This document shows positions 50,582 through 58,919 of a stretch of 64,000 nt of DNA, one piece after another. Below the pieces are notes generated by a model. The model worked only from the letters and a program-made list of their open reading frames with translations, was not told the DNA's origin and made no database searches. The translations under genes and the position numbers were made by a program. The first letter of the stretch is position 1. Each line of letters begins with the position of its first letter. Source of the stretch: an uncultured Piscinibacter sp. (lineage in GTDB: Bacteria; Pseudomonadota; Gammaproteobacteria; Burkholderiales; Burkholderiaceae_C); the NCBI RefSeq assembly GCF_937952055.1, contig NZ_CALFYO010000033.1:124001-188000 (forward strand), in the 5' to 3' direction.

Positions 50582-50857
50582 ATGGCTCTGCTCATCACCG
50601 ACGAGTGCATCAACTGCGACGTGTGCGAGCCTGAGTGTCCCAATCAGGCGATCTCGCTGGGCCCCGAGATCTACCAGATCGATCCCGAGCGCTGCACCGA
50701 GTGCGTCGGGCACTTCGACGAGCCGCAGTGCGTGCAGGTCTGCCCGGTGAGCTGCATTCCGGTCGATCCCGCGCACATCGAGTCGAAGGAGACGCTGTGG
50801 GCTCGCTACCGTCGCCTGCAGCTACAGGCGACGGCGTCAGCGTCGGCGTCGGGTTAG
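50582..50857 (+). CDS. yfhL: YfhL-type dicluster ferredoxin
   Basis: 91 residues. Two [4Fe-4S] motifs: CINCDVCEPECP near residue 9 and CTECVGHFDEPQCVQVCP near 38, the second with the eight-residue insertion between the second and third Cys typical of the YfhL/Allochromatium-type low-potential ferredoxins. Cytoplasmic electron carrier of unspecified partner. The position after coaD is common in betaproteobacteria. The tail (ATASASASG) is low-complexity. Convergent with the DUF4124 gene; the stops are 4 bp apart. Confidence 0.92.
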   Translation: MALLITDECINCDVCEPECPNQAISLGPEIYQIDPERCTECVGHFDEPQCVQVCPVSCIPVDPAHIESKETLWARYRRLQLQATASASASG

Positions 50858-50861
50858 CGGC

Positions 50862-51272
50862 TCAAGGGCTGGCAGCCGCCTTGCCGCCGGGCACGACGGC
50901 CGTGAAATTCTTGCCGCCCGCGCTGTCGGGCTTGGGCTCGCCCCGCTTCGCACGCTGGCCCTCGCCGTCACGCGTTGCCGCCGAATCGGCCGTCACCGGG
51001 CCCAGGGAAGCGACCGCCGGTGCCTGTTTCCGCTTCTTCTCGAGGGCCAGTCGATCGCGCTCCATCTTCTGCGCTGCCTTGCGCTCGGCAGCCTGCACGC
51101 GGCGGGCCTCCGCACGCTGCGCCGCGGTGCGCGGGTCGGTGCTCTCGACCACGCGACCGCCGGGGCAGGGCGTCTGGGAGTAGGTGCCGGCTCCACATCG
51201 GTAGACCGGGGCTGCCGCAGCACTGGCCGTGACCAGAAACATGGCGAGTGCGAGGACGGTGCGTCTGCTCAT
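50862..51272 (-). CDS. DUF4124-like exported protein
   Basis: 136 residues from the ATG at 51272, overlapping the pth stop (ATGA) with AAGGAG upstream. The signal peptide ends SAAAA; the mature start PVYRCGAGTYSQTPCPGG matches the DUF4124 N-terminus with two Cys. It is followed by an Ala/Arg/Glu-rich helical stretch (AQRAEARRVQAAERKAAQKM), probably coiled coil, and a disordered C-terminus. Envelope protein of unknown function. Confidence 0.75.
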   Translation of the reverse strand: MSRRTVLALAMFLVTASAAAAPVYRCGAGTYSQTPCPGGRVVESTDPRTAAQRAEARRVQAAERKAAQKMERDRLALEKKRKQAPAVASLGPVTADSAATRDGEGQRAKRGEPKPDSAGGKNFTAVVPGGKAAASP

Positions 51273-51904
51273 GAGTTCTCCTTCGGTACGACGACCACCT
51301 CCGGCGACTCTCGTCGTGGCGGCTTCGGCCGCGGTGGCTTGGCGTGGATCTTCATCATCGCGCGCTCCATCTCGCCGGAGAGCAGCAGATCGAGCACGCC
51401 GAGCGACTGCTCGATCGCCTTGTCGATCGCTTCGCGGTGCTCGGGCGAAGGCTTGCGCAGCACGTAATTCACCACCTCGGTCTTCACGCCCGGATGGCCG
51501 ATGCCCAGGCGCAGCCGCCAGAAGTCTGTGCTGCCGAGTTGCGCGTGGATGTCCTTCAGCCCGTTGTGACCGGCATGGCTGCCGCCGAGCTTGAGCTTGG
51601 CCTGGCCGGGCAGCAGGTCGAGCTCGTCGTGCGCGACGAGAATCTCGTTCGGCGCGATCTTGAAGAAGCGCGCCAGCGCGGCCACCGACTTGCCGGACAG
51701 GTTCATGTACGTCATCGGCTCGAGCAACCAGAGCGGCCCGTCGGCGGTGTTCGCGCGCGCGGCCAAGCCGAAGTAACTGCGCTCGTGTGCGAGCGAGACC
51801 TTCAGCTTGCGCGCCGCCTCGTCGATGAACCAGAAGCCGGCGTTGTGCCGGGTGGCTTCGTATTCGGCGCCCGGGTTGCCCAGGCCGACCAGCAGACGGA
51901 TCAT
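51269..51904 (-). CDS. pth: peptidyl-tRNA hydrolase
   Basis: 211 residues. It releases peptides from drop-off peptidyl-tRNAs. Catalytic His is in TRHNAGFWFIDE near residue 20, Asn in EPMTYMNLSGKSV, Asp in AHDELDLLPG near 95, and the last motif is GGSHAGHNGLKDI. A basic Pro/Arg-rich tail of about 25 residues (KPPRPKPPRR) extends beyond the usual end. No Shine-Dalgarno sequence precedes the ATG; a GATAAT hexamer lies 7 nt upstream. It lies just downstream of the rplY terminator, so it probably has its own promoter. Confidence 0.96.
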   Translation of the reverse strand: MIRLLVGLGNPGAEYEATRHNAGFWFIDEAARKLKVSLAHERSYFGLAARANTADGPLWLLEPMTYMNLSGKSVAALARFFKIAPNEILVAHDELDLLPGQAKLKLGGSHAGHNGLKDIHAQLGSTDFWRLRLGIGHPGVKTEVVNYVLRKPSPEHREAIDKAIEQSLGVLDLLLSGEMERAMMKIHAKPPRPKPPRRESPEVVVVPKENS

Positions 51905-51911
51905 GCGGCGG

Positions 51912-51917
51912 ATTATC
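51912..51917 (-). promoter_or_regulatory. -10-like hexamer abutting the pth start codon
   Basis: On the minus strand GATAAT, 7 nt, then the pth ATG (51904). It lies between the rplY terminator and pth, where an independent promoter is needed. Spacing predicts a leaderless mRNA. No -35 consensus. Confidence 0.4.
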
Positions 51918-51934
51918 CGCGGCGTTTGGGCATG

Positions 51935-51958
51935 AAAAAGCCCCGCCGGGGCGGGGCT
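51935..51958 (-). terminator. intrinsic terminator after rplY
   Basis: On the minus strand AGCCCCGC-CCCG-GCGGGGCT followed by TTTT: an 8-bp perfect GC-rich stem, 4-nt loop and T-run, 43 bp after the rplY stop. It ends the lolB-ispE-tRNA-prs-rplY transcript. Confidence 0.88.
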
Positions 51959-52000
51959 GGAGGGGCAACGGGCCGCGCGGGGCAGGGCCCGTGCAATCCA

Positions 52001-52645
52001 TCACTTCTTGTTCTGCTTCTCGCTCTTCTTCGCCTTGGCGGGGGCCGGGGCAGCGGCGACGACCGGGGCCGCCGCGGCTTCCTCTTCGGCGGTCTGCGTG
52101 GACACCGACACGATCACCGGGTCCTTCTTGCCGTGCGTGACCACCTTGATGCCCTCGGCCAGATTCAGATCGCTGACGTGCAGCGACTGGCCCTTGGCAA
52201 GGTTGCCCAGGTCGACGGTCAGGAATTCGGGAAGCTGCGAGGCCAGGCACTGGATCTGCAACTCGGTGACCACGTGGTTGACGAGGCACTTGTCGGTCTT
52301 CACGGCCGGCGAGTTCTCCTCGTTGACGAAGTGCAGAGGCACCTTCTTCGTCACCTTGGTCGTGGCGTCGACGCGCTGGAAGTCCACGTGCAGCACTTGC
52401 GGCTTGAAGGCGTGCATCTGGTAGTCGCGCAGCAGCACCTGCTGGCTCTTGCCGTTCAGTTCCATCTCGAGGATGGACGAGTGGAAGGCTTCCTTCTTGA
52501 GGGCGAAGAACAGCGCGTTGTGATCGAGCTCGATCATGGATGGCGTGCCCGCACCGTAGACGATGCCGGGAACCTTTTGCGCATTGCGCAGGCGGCGGCT
52601 CGCTCCGGTCCCCTGCAACGTGCGCTCGTAGGCGACGAATTTCAT
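52001..52645 (-). CDS. rplY: 50S ribosomal protein L25/Ctc
   Basis: 214 residues, the long two-domain form. The N-terminal L25 domain binds 5S rRNA (RTLQGTGASRRLRNAQKVPGIVYG); the C-terminal TL5/Ctc domain spans about 95-190 (VPLHFVNEENSP; LPEFLTVDLGNLAKGQSLHVSDL). The Ala/Lys-rich tail (AAPAPAKAKKSEKQNKK) is typical of betaproteobacteria. Located 42 bp downstream of prs and followed by a strong terminator. A GGAG-type ribosome site precedes the ATG. Confidence 0.96.
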   Translation of the reverse strand: MKFVAYERTLQGTGASRRLRNAQKVPGIVYGAGTPSMIELDHNALFFALKKEAFHSSILEMELNGKSQQVLLRDYQMHAFKPQVLHVDFQRVDATTKVTKKVPLHFVNEENSPAVKTDKCLVNHVVTELQIQCLASQLPEFLTVDLGNLAKGQSLHVSDLNLAEGIKVVTHGKKDPVIVSVSTQTAEEEAAAAPVVAAAPAPAKAKKSEKQNKK

Positions 52646-52687
52646 AATGACTCCAATGGAAAGAGGGCCCGCGACCAGGCTCCTCGG

Positions 52688-53650
52688 TTAGAAGTTCGCG
52701 TTTTGTTCCGCGAACAGGGACGTGACGGACTCGCCGTCGGAAATGCGGCGGATCGTCTCCGCGAACAGGAAAGCGACCGACAGTTGCCGCACCTTGGGGC
52801 AGCCCTTGCCGGCGTCATTGAGCGGGATCGTGTTGGTGATGACCACTTCATCCAGCGCCGAGGCCTTGATGCGCTCGATCGCCGGGCCGGAGAACACCGC
52901 GTGCGTGCAGTAGGCGTACACGCTCTTCGCGCCGCGCTCCTTCAGCACTTCGGCAGCCTTCACCAGCGTGCCGGCGGTGTCGATCATGTCGTCCATGATC
53001 ACGCAGTTGCGGCCCTCGATGTCGCCGATGACGTGCATCACTTCGGAAACGTTGGCCTTCGGGCGGCGCTTGTCGATGATGGCGAGGTCGCAGCCGAGTT
53101 GCTTGGCCAGCGCGCGGGCGCGGACCACGCCACCGACGTCCGGCGACACGACCACCAGATTCTCGTAACGCTTGGAATGCAGGTCGGCCAGCAACACCGG
53201 AGACGCGTAGATGTTGTCGACCGGGATGTTGAAGAAGCCCTGGATCTGGTCGGCGTGCAGGTCCATCGTCAGCAACCGCTCGACGCCGACCGCTTCGAGC
53301 ATGTTCGCCACCACCTTGGCGCTGATCGGCACGCGCGTCGAGCGCGGACGGCGATCCTGCCGCGCGTAGCCGAAGTAAGGGATGACCGCCGTGACACGCC
53401 GGGCCGAGGCGCGCTTGAGCGCGTCGACCATGATGCACAGCTCCATGAGGTTCTCGTTGGTCGGCGCGCAGGTCGGCTGCACGACGAAGATGTCGCGTGC
53501 GCGGACGTTCTGCTCGATCTCGATGTCGACTTCGCCGTCGGAGAAGCGGCCGACCTTGGCCTTGCCGAGATCGATGCCGAGATGAGCAGCGATTTCCTGC
53601 GCCAACGCCGGATTGGCGTTGCCGGTGAACAGCACGGTGTTGAACAGCAC
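52688..53650 (-). CDS. prs: ribose-phosphate pyrophosphokinase
   Basis: 320 residues from the GTG at 53650, with GGAG 6 nt upstream; this gives MLFNTVLFTGNANPAL, the usual start. It makes PRPP from ribose-5-phosphate and ATP for nucleotide, His and Trp synthesis. Motifs: FSDGEVDIEIEQNVRARDIFVVQP, YFGYARQDRRPRSTRVPISAK, TMDLHADQIQGFF and the PRPP loop VIMDDMIDTAGTL near residue 222. It directly follows tRNA-Gln, the classical order in betaproteobacteria. PRPP is the substrate of hisG in the same window. Confidence 0.96.
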   Translation of the reverse strand: MLFNTVLFTGNANPALAQEIAAHLGIDLGKAKVGRFSDGEVDIEIEQNVRARDIFVVQPTCAPTNENLMELCIMVDALKRASARRVTAVIPYFGYARQDRRPRSTRVPISAKVVANMLEAVGVERLLTMDLHADQIQGFFNIPVDNIYASPVLLADLHSKRYENLVVVSPDVGGVVRARALAKQLGCDLAIIDKRRPKANVSEVMHVIGDIEGRNCVIMDDMIDTAGTLVKAAEVLKERGAKSVYAYCTHAVFSGPAIERIKASALDEVVITNTIPLNDAGKGCPKVRQLSVAFLFAETIRRISDGESVTSLFAEQNANF

Positions 53651-53720
53651 GATCGCTCCGTCAGGTCTTGCCGGGCTCGTTGCGCACCGGGTTCGCGTCA
53701 ACTCGATCCGTCAGATGATT

Positions 53721-53797
53721 TGGCAGGGGAGGAAGGACTCGAACCCTCGCATGTCGGAATCAAAATCCGATGCCTTAACCAACTTGGCGACTCCCCT
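53721..53797 (-). tRNA. tRNA-Gln (anticodon UUG)
   Basis: Cloverleaf on the minus strand: acceptor AGGGGAG/CTCCCCT, D-arm with GGTTAAGGC, anticodon stem TCGGA/TCCGA around the loop TTTTGAT (anticodon TTG), T-arm GAGGGTTCGAGTCCTTC, discriminator G and an encoded CCA. 77 nt including CCA, no intron. It lies 40 bp after ispE and 70 bp before prs, so it is processed from their common transcript. Confidence 0.96.
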
Positions 53798-53837
53798 ACA
53801 CCGGTCCGCCGCTTGCGCGCCGAACCTTCAACCGGCT

Positions 53838-54722
53838 TCAGTCAAGAGCCCAACCGACAAGCGGATGCTGCTCCAGGCTGCGGCACACGCGCCCCACCCA
53901 CCCCGGCGGCAGATCCGCCGGCATCGCCGCCGTGGGTTCGGCGCCTGTGCCTGCTCTCGCGAACACGGCACTGCCCGAGCCGGTCATGCGCGCGTTGCCG
54001 AAGCAACGCTGCAGCATGTCGAGGGCGGTGACCACGTCCGCACAGTGCGCTTCGGCGGGCGGCTGCAGGTCGTTGCGGCCGAACCCTTCGAGCACACGGC
54101 GCACGCTGCCGGCCGTGTCTGCAAGAAAGCCCGAAAGTATAACAGCTTCGGTGTCGCGCACCAGCAGCGGGCTGCCGAAGATCGCACGTGTCTCGATCGG
54201 CGCGGCCGGTTTGAGCACGGCCAGCCAAAGCGGCGGCACGGGCAGCGGCGTGAGCTGCTCGCCGATGCCCTCAACGAAGGCGTGGCGGCCGCCGACGAAG
54301 AACGGCACGTCGGCGCCAAGGCGCAGGCCCAGCGCCATCAATCGTTGGCGAGGCCAGTTCAGGCCCCACAGTCGGTTCAGCGCAAGCAGCGTGCTCGCCG
54401 CATCGGAACTGCCGCCCCCCATGCCAGCGCCCCAGGGCACCCTCTTCTCGATCGAGATGTCTGCGCCCAGCGAGGTGCCGCTTTCGGTTTGCAGCAGCTG
54501 CGCAGCGCGCAAGCAGAGGTCGTCCTCGGGAAGGGGTGTGCCAAGATCGTGCCGGGCGACCCGGCCGTCGTCGCGACGCTCGAAATGCAGGTTGTCGCAC
54601 CAGTCGATCAGCACGAACACCGACTGCAGCAGGTGGTAGCCATCGTCGCGGCGCCCGACCACGTGCAGGAACAGGTTGAGCTTGGCCGGAGCGGCCACTT
54701 CGTACAAGGCGCGCACGCTCAT
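53838..54722 (-). CDS. ispE: 4-diphosphocytidyl-2-C-methyl-D-erythritol kinase
   Basis: 294 residues, GHMP kinase of the MEP isoprenoid pathway. N-terminal VAAPAKLNLFLHVVGRRDDGYHLLQS is the substrate motif; the ATP loop is VPWGAGMGGGSSDAAS near residue 93; the C-terminal GHMP motif is ARMTGSGSAVFA near 247. It starts 7 bp after the lolB stop. Upstream neighbour lolB and downstream tRNA-Gln/prs are the conserved context in betaproteobacteria. Confidence 0.96.
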   Translation of the reverse strand: MSVRALYEVAAPAKLNLFLHVVGRRDDGYHLLQSVFVLIDWCDNLHFERRDDGRVARHDLGTPLPEDDLCLRAAQLLQTESGTSLGADISIEKRVPWGAGMGGGSSDAASTLLALNRLWGLNWPRQRLMALGLRLGADVPFFVGGRHAFVEGIGEQLTPLPVPPLWLAVLKPAAPIETRAIFGSPLLVRDTEAVILSGFLADTAGSVRRVLEGFGRNDLQPPAEAHCADVVTALDMLQRCFGNARMTGSGSAVFARAGTGAEPTAAMPADLPPGWVGRVCRSLEQHPLVGWALD

Positions 54723-54729
54723 CGTCGCT

Positions 54730-55260
54730 TCAGCTCCGGTCCAGCTTGACGCGCACGGTCACGATCGGCGTCCGCTCGCGCACGGCGACGATGGTGTCCT
54801 GCGCGAAGCTCGCCAGGTCGACCGTCCAGCCGAGCTGGCGGAAGCCCGGCGCGGCGGCCGAATGCGCGGCGCCGGGCCAGGGCCGGCCACGCAACCAGTC
54901 GAACATCGCCGCCACTGGCAGGCTCTCGCCGAGCACGTCGCGGGTCAGCGCCTCGAGGCTGGGGTAGGGGGTCTCGCCCTGCGGGGTGACGAGCACGACG
55001 CGACCGGGTTCCCAACGTGCCTGCGCCAACACCGTGCCCATGGGCGTGGACAGGTTGAGCCGTCCGGCCTCGGGTGCGCCCTGCAACTCGAAGGCGGCGA
55101 TCACCGAACGCGGCTGCTCCTCGCCCATCGCGTCGACGCGCAGCGCCAGCCGGCCGGCGAGAGTCTCTCCGGCTGCGGGGCGCGTCCCGGAGGGCAGCGA
55201 GGCACATGCCGCCAGCAGCGCGGCCAGCGGCAGCGCCAGCGCGGCGGCCCGCCGCCTCAC
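54730..55260 (-). CDS. lolB: outer-membrane lipoprotein LolB
   Basis: 176 residues from a GTG at 55260 that overlaps the stop of the TPR gene (GTGA). Signal peptide MRRRAAALALPLAALLAAC with lipobox ending at Cys19, so it is anchored in the outer membrane. It receives lipoproteins from LolA and inserts them. Family blocks: LAGRLALRVDA, AAFELQGAPEAGRLNLSTPMGTVLAQ, LTRDVLGESLPV and FDWLRGRPWPG. Short but of normal length for the family in betaproteobacteria. Confidence 0.92.
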   Translation of the reverse strand: MRRRAAALALPLAALLAACASLPSGTRPAAGETLAGRLALRVDAMGEEQPRSVIAAFELQGAPEAGRLNLSTPMGTVLAQARWEPGRVVLVTPQGETPYPSLEALTRDVLGESLPVAAMFDWLRGRPWPGAAHSAAAPGFRQLGWTVDLASFAQDTIVAVRERTPIVTVRVKLDRS

Positions 55261-57050
55261 AGGTCCACCCGCAGCCGTGCGAGCGTTTCGCGCAGCACGT
55301 CGTTGGCGCTGTCGCGGGACTTCGCTTCGCGCCAGACGCGGCGCGCCTCCTCGTGCTCGCCCATCACCCACAGCACCTCGCCGAGGTGTGCGGCGATCTC
55401 CGGGTCGGGGCGCGACTGATAGGCCTGGCGCAGCAAGCGCAGCGCCTCGGCACGGTTGCCGAGCCGGAACTCGACCCAACCCAGGCTGTCGGTGATGAAC
55501 GGCTCTCCGGGGCTCAACTCGAGCGCCTTGCTGATCAGCTGCCGTGCCTCGCCCAGGCGGAGGTTGCGTTCGGCCAGCGAGTAGCCCAGCGCGTTGTAGG
55601 CGTGTTGGTGGTCAGGCTTGAGTTCGATGACCTTGCGCAGCAGCCGCTCCATCTCGTCCATTCGGTTGAGCTTCTCGGCCATCATCGACTGTTCGTAGAG
55701 CAGGTCGACATCGTCCGGGAACTGCTTGTTGGCCTGTTCGAGCACCGCGTTGGCGTCTTTCCACAGCTTCACGTCGCGCAGCACCTGAGCCTCGGCAAGC
55801 AGCTTGGCGCGTGCGTCCGACGGTGCCTTCTCCGGCACCAGGCGCACCACCTCGCGGGCCTCCTTCACCTTGCCCTGGCGGGCGAGCAGCGAGGCGCGGC
55901 GAGTCTGCACCTCGAGGGCACGCTGCGGATTGTCGACCTTGGCCAGCCAGCCCTCGGCGGCCTTGAAGTCGCGCTGTTGCTCGGCGGCTTGTGCAAGCAG
56001 CAGCCAGGCCTGCGTGCGGCCCTGCTCGCGCAGGGTGGCGGGATTGCCGTCGTCGTCTTCGCCGTGGACGGCCGCGCTGCTCGCCGAAGTGGCGCCGTCG
56101 AGCCGCTCGAGGTAGGTCTTCAGGGCCACACTGGCCTCTTGCGGGTGCCGCAGTTCCACCTGCAGTGCACCGAGCGTCAGCCATGGCGGCGCCAATTCCG
56201 GTGCGAGGCGGGTGATGATCTCCAGCTGCGCTGTCGCGTCGCCGTAACGCTGCGAGGTTGTTAGCACCCGCACGTAGGACAGGCGCACGGCGTGACTGTC
56301 CGGCTTCGCCTTCAGGTGCGAGACGACGATCGCCTCGGCGTCGGTCGAACTCGCCACCAGACCGGTGGCCAGCAGGGCCACCGATTCGTTGGTCGCGTCG
56401 TCGGCATGGGTGCGCTGCAGCAGGGTCAGGGCCCTTGCGTTGTCCGGCACGCCCAACCACGCCCGCGCGAGCGCGACGCGCGAGGCGTTGCGGGTGGCGG
56501 GCTGGTCCTGCCAGCCCTGCACGACGCGTTCGACGAGGCTGGGCGTCTGCGACTTGTCGCCGGTGCGTGCGAAGAAGCTGGGCAACGACTGGATCAGCGC
56601 CGGACGGTCGGCCTCCGCGGTGAGCTCGATGAGCGAGCGCAGCGGCTCGACCGACTCTTCTGCGCGGTTCAGCGCGATGAGCAACTGGATCAGGTAGCGG
56701 TGCGCCTCGATCGAGCGCGGCAAGGCCGTGCGCCATGCCATCACCGCGGCCAGCGCCTGGTCGCCGGCGCGGGCCTGCAGCGCGATCTCGGTGCTGCGCC
56801 TGAACAGCTGCTCGTCCTTCGTGCGCCGCGCCGCGTCCAGCATGACCTGGTAGGCCGTGCCAGCCTCGCCGCTGCGCAGTTCGATCTCGCCGATGAGCAG
56901 TTGATAGAACAGTTGCGCGTCCAGCGCCGAGTTCTCGACCGGAGGCTTGCCGGCCGGACTTGTCGCGGTCGCCGGTGCCGCGAGGCACAGCAGCGTGGCC
57001 AGCAGGGCGCCGAACAGCGGCTTGCCCGGACGGGACGTGGGGGACGGCAT
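55257..57050 (-). CDS. exported TPR-repeat protein upstream of lolB
   Basis: 597 residues from ATG 57050, with AGGAG 8 nt upstream. The signal peptide of about 30 residues ends APATAT. It is built of tetratricopeptide repeats almost throughout, e.g. EEVSVALKTYLERL-like units, WLAKVDNPQRALEVQTRRASLL, DLLYEQSMMAEKLNRMDEMERLL, HAYNALGYSLAERNLRLGEA and ITDSLGWVEFRLGNRAEALRLL (the last two are the signature of this family). It is presumably a periplasmic scaffold. Context is constant: TPR-lolB-ispE-tRNA-Gln-prs. It may work in envelope biogenesis with LolB, but no experiment is known to me. Confidence 0.85.
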   Translation of the reverse strand: MPSPTSRPGKPLFGALLATLLCLAAPATATSPAGKPPVENSALDAQLFYQLLIGEIELRSGEAGTAYQVMLDAARRTKDEQLFRRSTEIALQARAGDQALAAVMAWRTALPRSIEAHRYLIQLLIALNRAEESVEPLRSLIELTAEADRPALIQSLPSFFARTGDKSQTPSLVERVVQGWQDQPATRNASRVALARAWLGVPDNARALTLLQRTHADDATNESVALLATGLVASSTDAEAIVVSHLKAKPDSHAVRLSYVRVLTTSQRYGDATAQLEIITRLAPELAPPWLTLGALQVELRHPQEASVALKTYLERLDGATSASSAAVHGEDDDGNPATLREQGRTQAWLLLAQAAEQQRDFKAAEGWLAKVDNPQRALEVQTRRASLLARQGKVKEAREVVRLVPEKAPSDARAKLLAEAQVLRDVKLWKDANAVLEQANKQFPDDVDLLYEQSMMAEKLNRMDEMERLLRKVIELKPDHQHAYNALGYSLAERNLRLGEARQLISKALELSPGEPFITDSLGWVEFRLGNRAEALRLLRQAYQSRPDPEIAAHLGEVLWVMGEHEEARRVWREAKSRDSANDVLRETLARLRVDL

Positions 57051-57118
57051 CGACGACTCCTGGAGGCTCGAAATCATTCTAGTGGGGGGACCAGACCCCT
57101 GCGATCCGCGCCGCTCGC

Positions 57119-57124
57119 GATAAT
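57119..57124 (+). promoter_or_regulatory. -10-like hexamer abutting the mutM start codon
   Basis: GATAAT, 7 nt, then the mutM ATG at 57132, with no Shine-Dalgarno sequence. Identical in hexamer and spacing to the element before pth. Predicts a leaderless transcript. Confidence 0.4.
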
Positions 57125-57131
57125 TCCGCAC

Positions 57132-57947
57132 ATGCCCGAACTTCCGGAAGTCGAGACGACGCGGCGCAGCTTCGCGCAGCGGATCGAGGGTGCGACGGTC
57201 CGGCAGGTGCGCGTCGGCAAACCGCTGCGCTGGCCCCTGGGTTGCGAGCTTGCGGCGTTGGTGGGGCGGTCCGTCGGGCCGGCCATCCGACGCGGCAAGT
57301 ACCTCTGGTTACCGATGGACGACGGCGGCCTCCTGCTGCATCTGGGCATGTCGGGCTCGTTGGCGTTCAGCGAAGCGCTGACTCCACCGGGCGCGCACGA
57401 TCATTTCGACCTCGTCACCGACCGCGGCACGCTGCGCCTGACCGACCCGCGACGCTTCGGCGCGGTGGTCTGGTCCCCATCGATCGACGCCGGGCCGGCG
57501 GCCAAGCTGCTCGCCGGTCTCGGACTCGAGCCTTTCGATCCGGCATTCACCGGCGAGCACCTGCACCGCGCGCTGCGCGGGCGGCGGATCGCCATCAAGC
57601 AGGCGCTGCTGGCCGGCGATGTCGTCGTCGGCGCCGGCAACATCTATGCTTGCGAGGCGCTCTTCGAGGCGCGCATCGACCCGCGCACGCCCGCCGGACG
57701 GGTGAGCCGGGCGCGCTGCGAGCGGCTGGCGGCGGCGATCCGGCGCATCCTGGCGCAGGCGCTCGAATTCGGCGGCAGCACGCTGCGCGACTTCCGCGAT
57801 GCCCACGGCGTGTCGGGCAGTTTCCAGCAGCACGCGGCGGTGTACGGCCGCGAGGGCGAACCCTGCCTCGCCTGTGGCATGCCCCTTCGACGCATCGTGC
57901 AGGCACAGCGATCGACCTATTTCTGCCCCCGTTGCCAGAGGCGCTGA
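57132..57947 (+). CDS. mutM: formamidopyrimidine-DNA glycosylase
   Basis: 271 residues, normal length. It removes 8-oxoguanine and formamidopyrimidines. The start MPELPEVETTRR supplies the catalytic Pro2 and Glu3, which fixes the start codon; Lys57-equivalent is in IRRGKYLWLPM. The helix-two-turn-helix is IKQALLAGDVVVGAGNIYACEALFEARI, and the zinc finger is CLACGMPLRRIVQAQRSTYFCPRCQ near the end. Divergent to the TPR gene (81-bp gap). The short GC palindrome CCCCTGCAGGGG followed by CCGTTTT after its stop may be a weak terminator. Confidence 0.97.
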   Translation: MPELPEVETTRRSFAQRIEGATVRQVRVGKPLRWPLGCELAALVGRSVGPAIRRGKYLWLPMDDGGLLLHLGMSGSLAFSEALTPPGAHDHFDLVTDRGTLRLTDPRRFGAVVWSPSIDAGPAAKLLAGLGLEPFDPAFTGEHLHRALRGRRIAIKQALLAGDVVVGAGNIYACEALFEARIDPRTPAGRVSRARCERLAAAIRRILAQALEFGGSTLRDFRDAHGVSGSFQQHAAVYGREGEPCLACGMPLRRIVQAQRSTYFCPRCQRR

Positions 57948-58076
57948 GCGCACGTCACGAGACGTATCCGGGTTTCCCCTGCAGGGGCCGTTTTGCCATG
58001 CGACAATCCGCCCGCTTGGCTGATCACGTCCGACCGCGTGCCTGCGGCCCAGGCAGAAGAAAACAGCACCCGCGCA

Positions 58077-58919
58077 ATGCCGAGTGACAAATCCAGCGCG
58101 AGCGCCGATACCCTGATCGAGATCGACCACGTCACGTTCGGGTACGACGCGAGCCGCATCATCCTCAACGACATTTCGCTGCGCTTCCAGCGCGGCAAGG
58201 TCACGTCCATCCTCGGCAGTTCGGGTTGCGGCAAGACGACGCTGCTGCGCCTGATCGGCGGCGTGCATGCCGCCAATTCCGGCACCGTGCGCTTCGACGG
58301 AGAGACCGTCGACGCGCAGGACCGGGAACTGCTCTTCCGCCTGCGTCGCCGCATGGGGGTGCTGTTCCAGTTCGGCGCGCTGTTCACCGATCTCTCGGTG
58401 TTCGACAACGTCGCCTTTCCGCTGCGCGAGCAGACCGACCTCACCGAACCGATGATCCGCGACATCGTGCTCATGAAGCTCAATGCGGTGGGTCTGCGCG
58501 GCGCGGCAGGGCTGCGCATTTCCGAGGTCTCGGGCGGCATGGCGCGGCGCATCGCACTGGCGCGAGCGATCGCGCTCGACCCCGAACTGATCATGTACGA
58601 CGAGCCTTTCGCCGGACTGGACCTGATCTCGATGGGCGTGGCCGCACGCCTGATCCGCACGCTCAATGACGTGACCGGCTCGACCTCTCTGGTGATCTCG
58701 CACGACGTGCCGGAGTGCATGGCAATCAGCGACCATGTCGTCTTGCTCGCCAACGGCGGGCGCATCGTCGCACAGGGCACCCCATCGGAGCTGATGGAGT
58801 CCGTCGAGCCGGAAGTTCGGCAGTTCGTGCGTGGCGAGCCCGATGGCCCGGTCAAGTTCCACTACCCGGCGCCACCGATCGCGCAGGACTTCGGCGTGTC
58901 GCTCGGAGGTTCGGCATGA
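58077..58919 (+). CDS. mlaF: phospholipid ABC transporter ATP-binding protein
   Basis: 280 residues from ATG 58077; a GTG at 58038 is possible because no start has a good ribosome site. It drives retrograde phospholipid transport for outer-membrane lipid asymmetry. Walker A GSSGCGKTT near residue 48, Q-loop in VLFQFGALFTDLSVFDNVAFPL, signature VSGGMARRIALARAI near 144, Walker B LIMYDEPFAGLD near 164, H-loop in ISHDVPEC. First gene of mlaFEDACB, with ATGA overlap to mlaE. Confidence 0.93.
   Translation: MPSDKSSASADTLIEIDHVTFGYDASRIILNDISLRFQRGKVTSILGSSGCGKTTLLRLIGGVHAANSGTVRFDGETVDAQDRELLFRLRRRMGVLFQFGALFTDLSVFDNVAFPLREQTDLTEPMIRDIVLMKLNAVGLRGAAGLRISEVSGGMARRIALARAIALDPELIMYDEPFAGLDLISMGVAARLIRTLNDVTGSTSLVISHDVPECMAISDHVVLLANGGRIVAQGTPSELMESVEPEVRQFVRGEPDGPVKFHYPAPPIAQDFGVSLGGSA

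Noticed and set aside
57960..58000. Intrinsic terminator after mutM
   Set aside because: CCCCTGCAGGGG can form only a 4-bp stem and the T-run is short and displaced; kept only as a remark.
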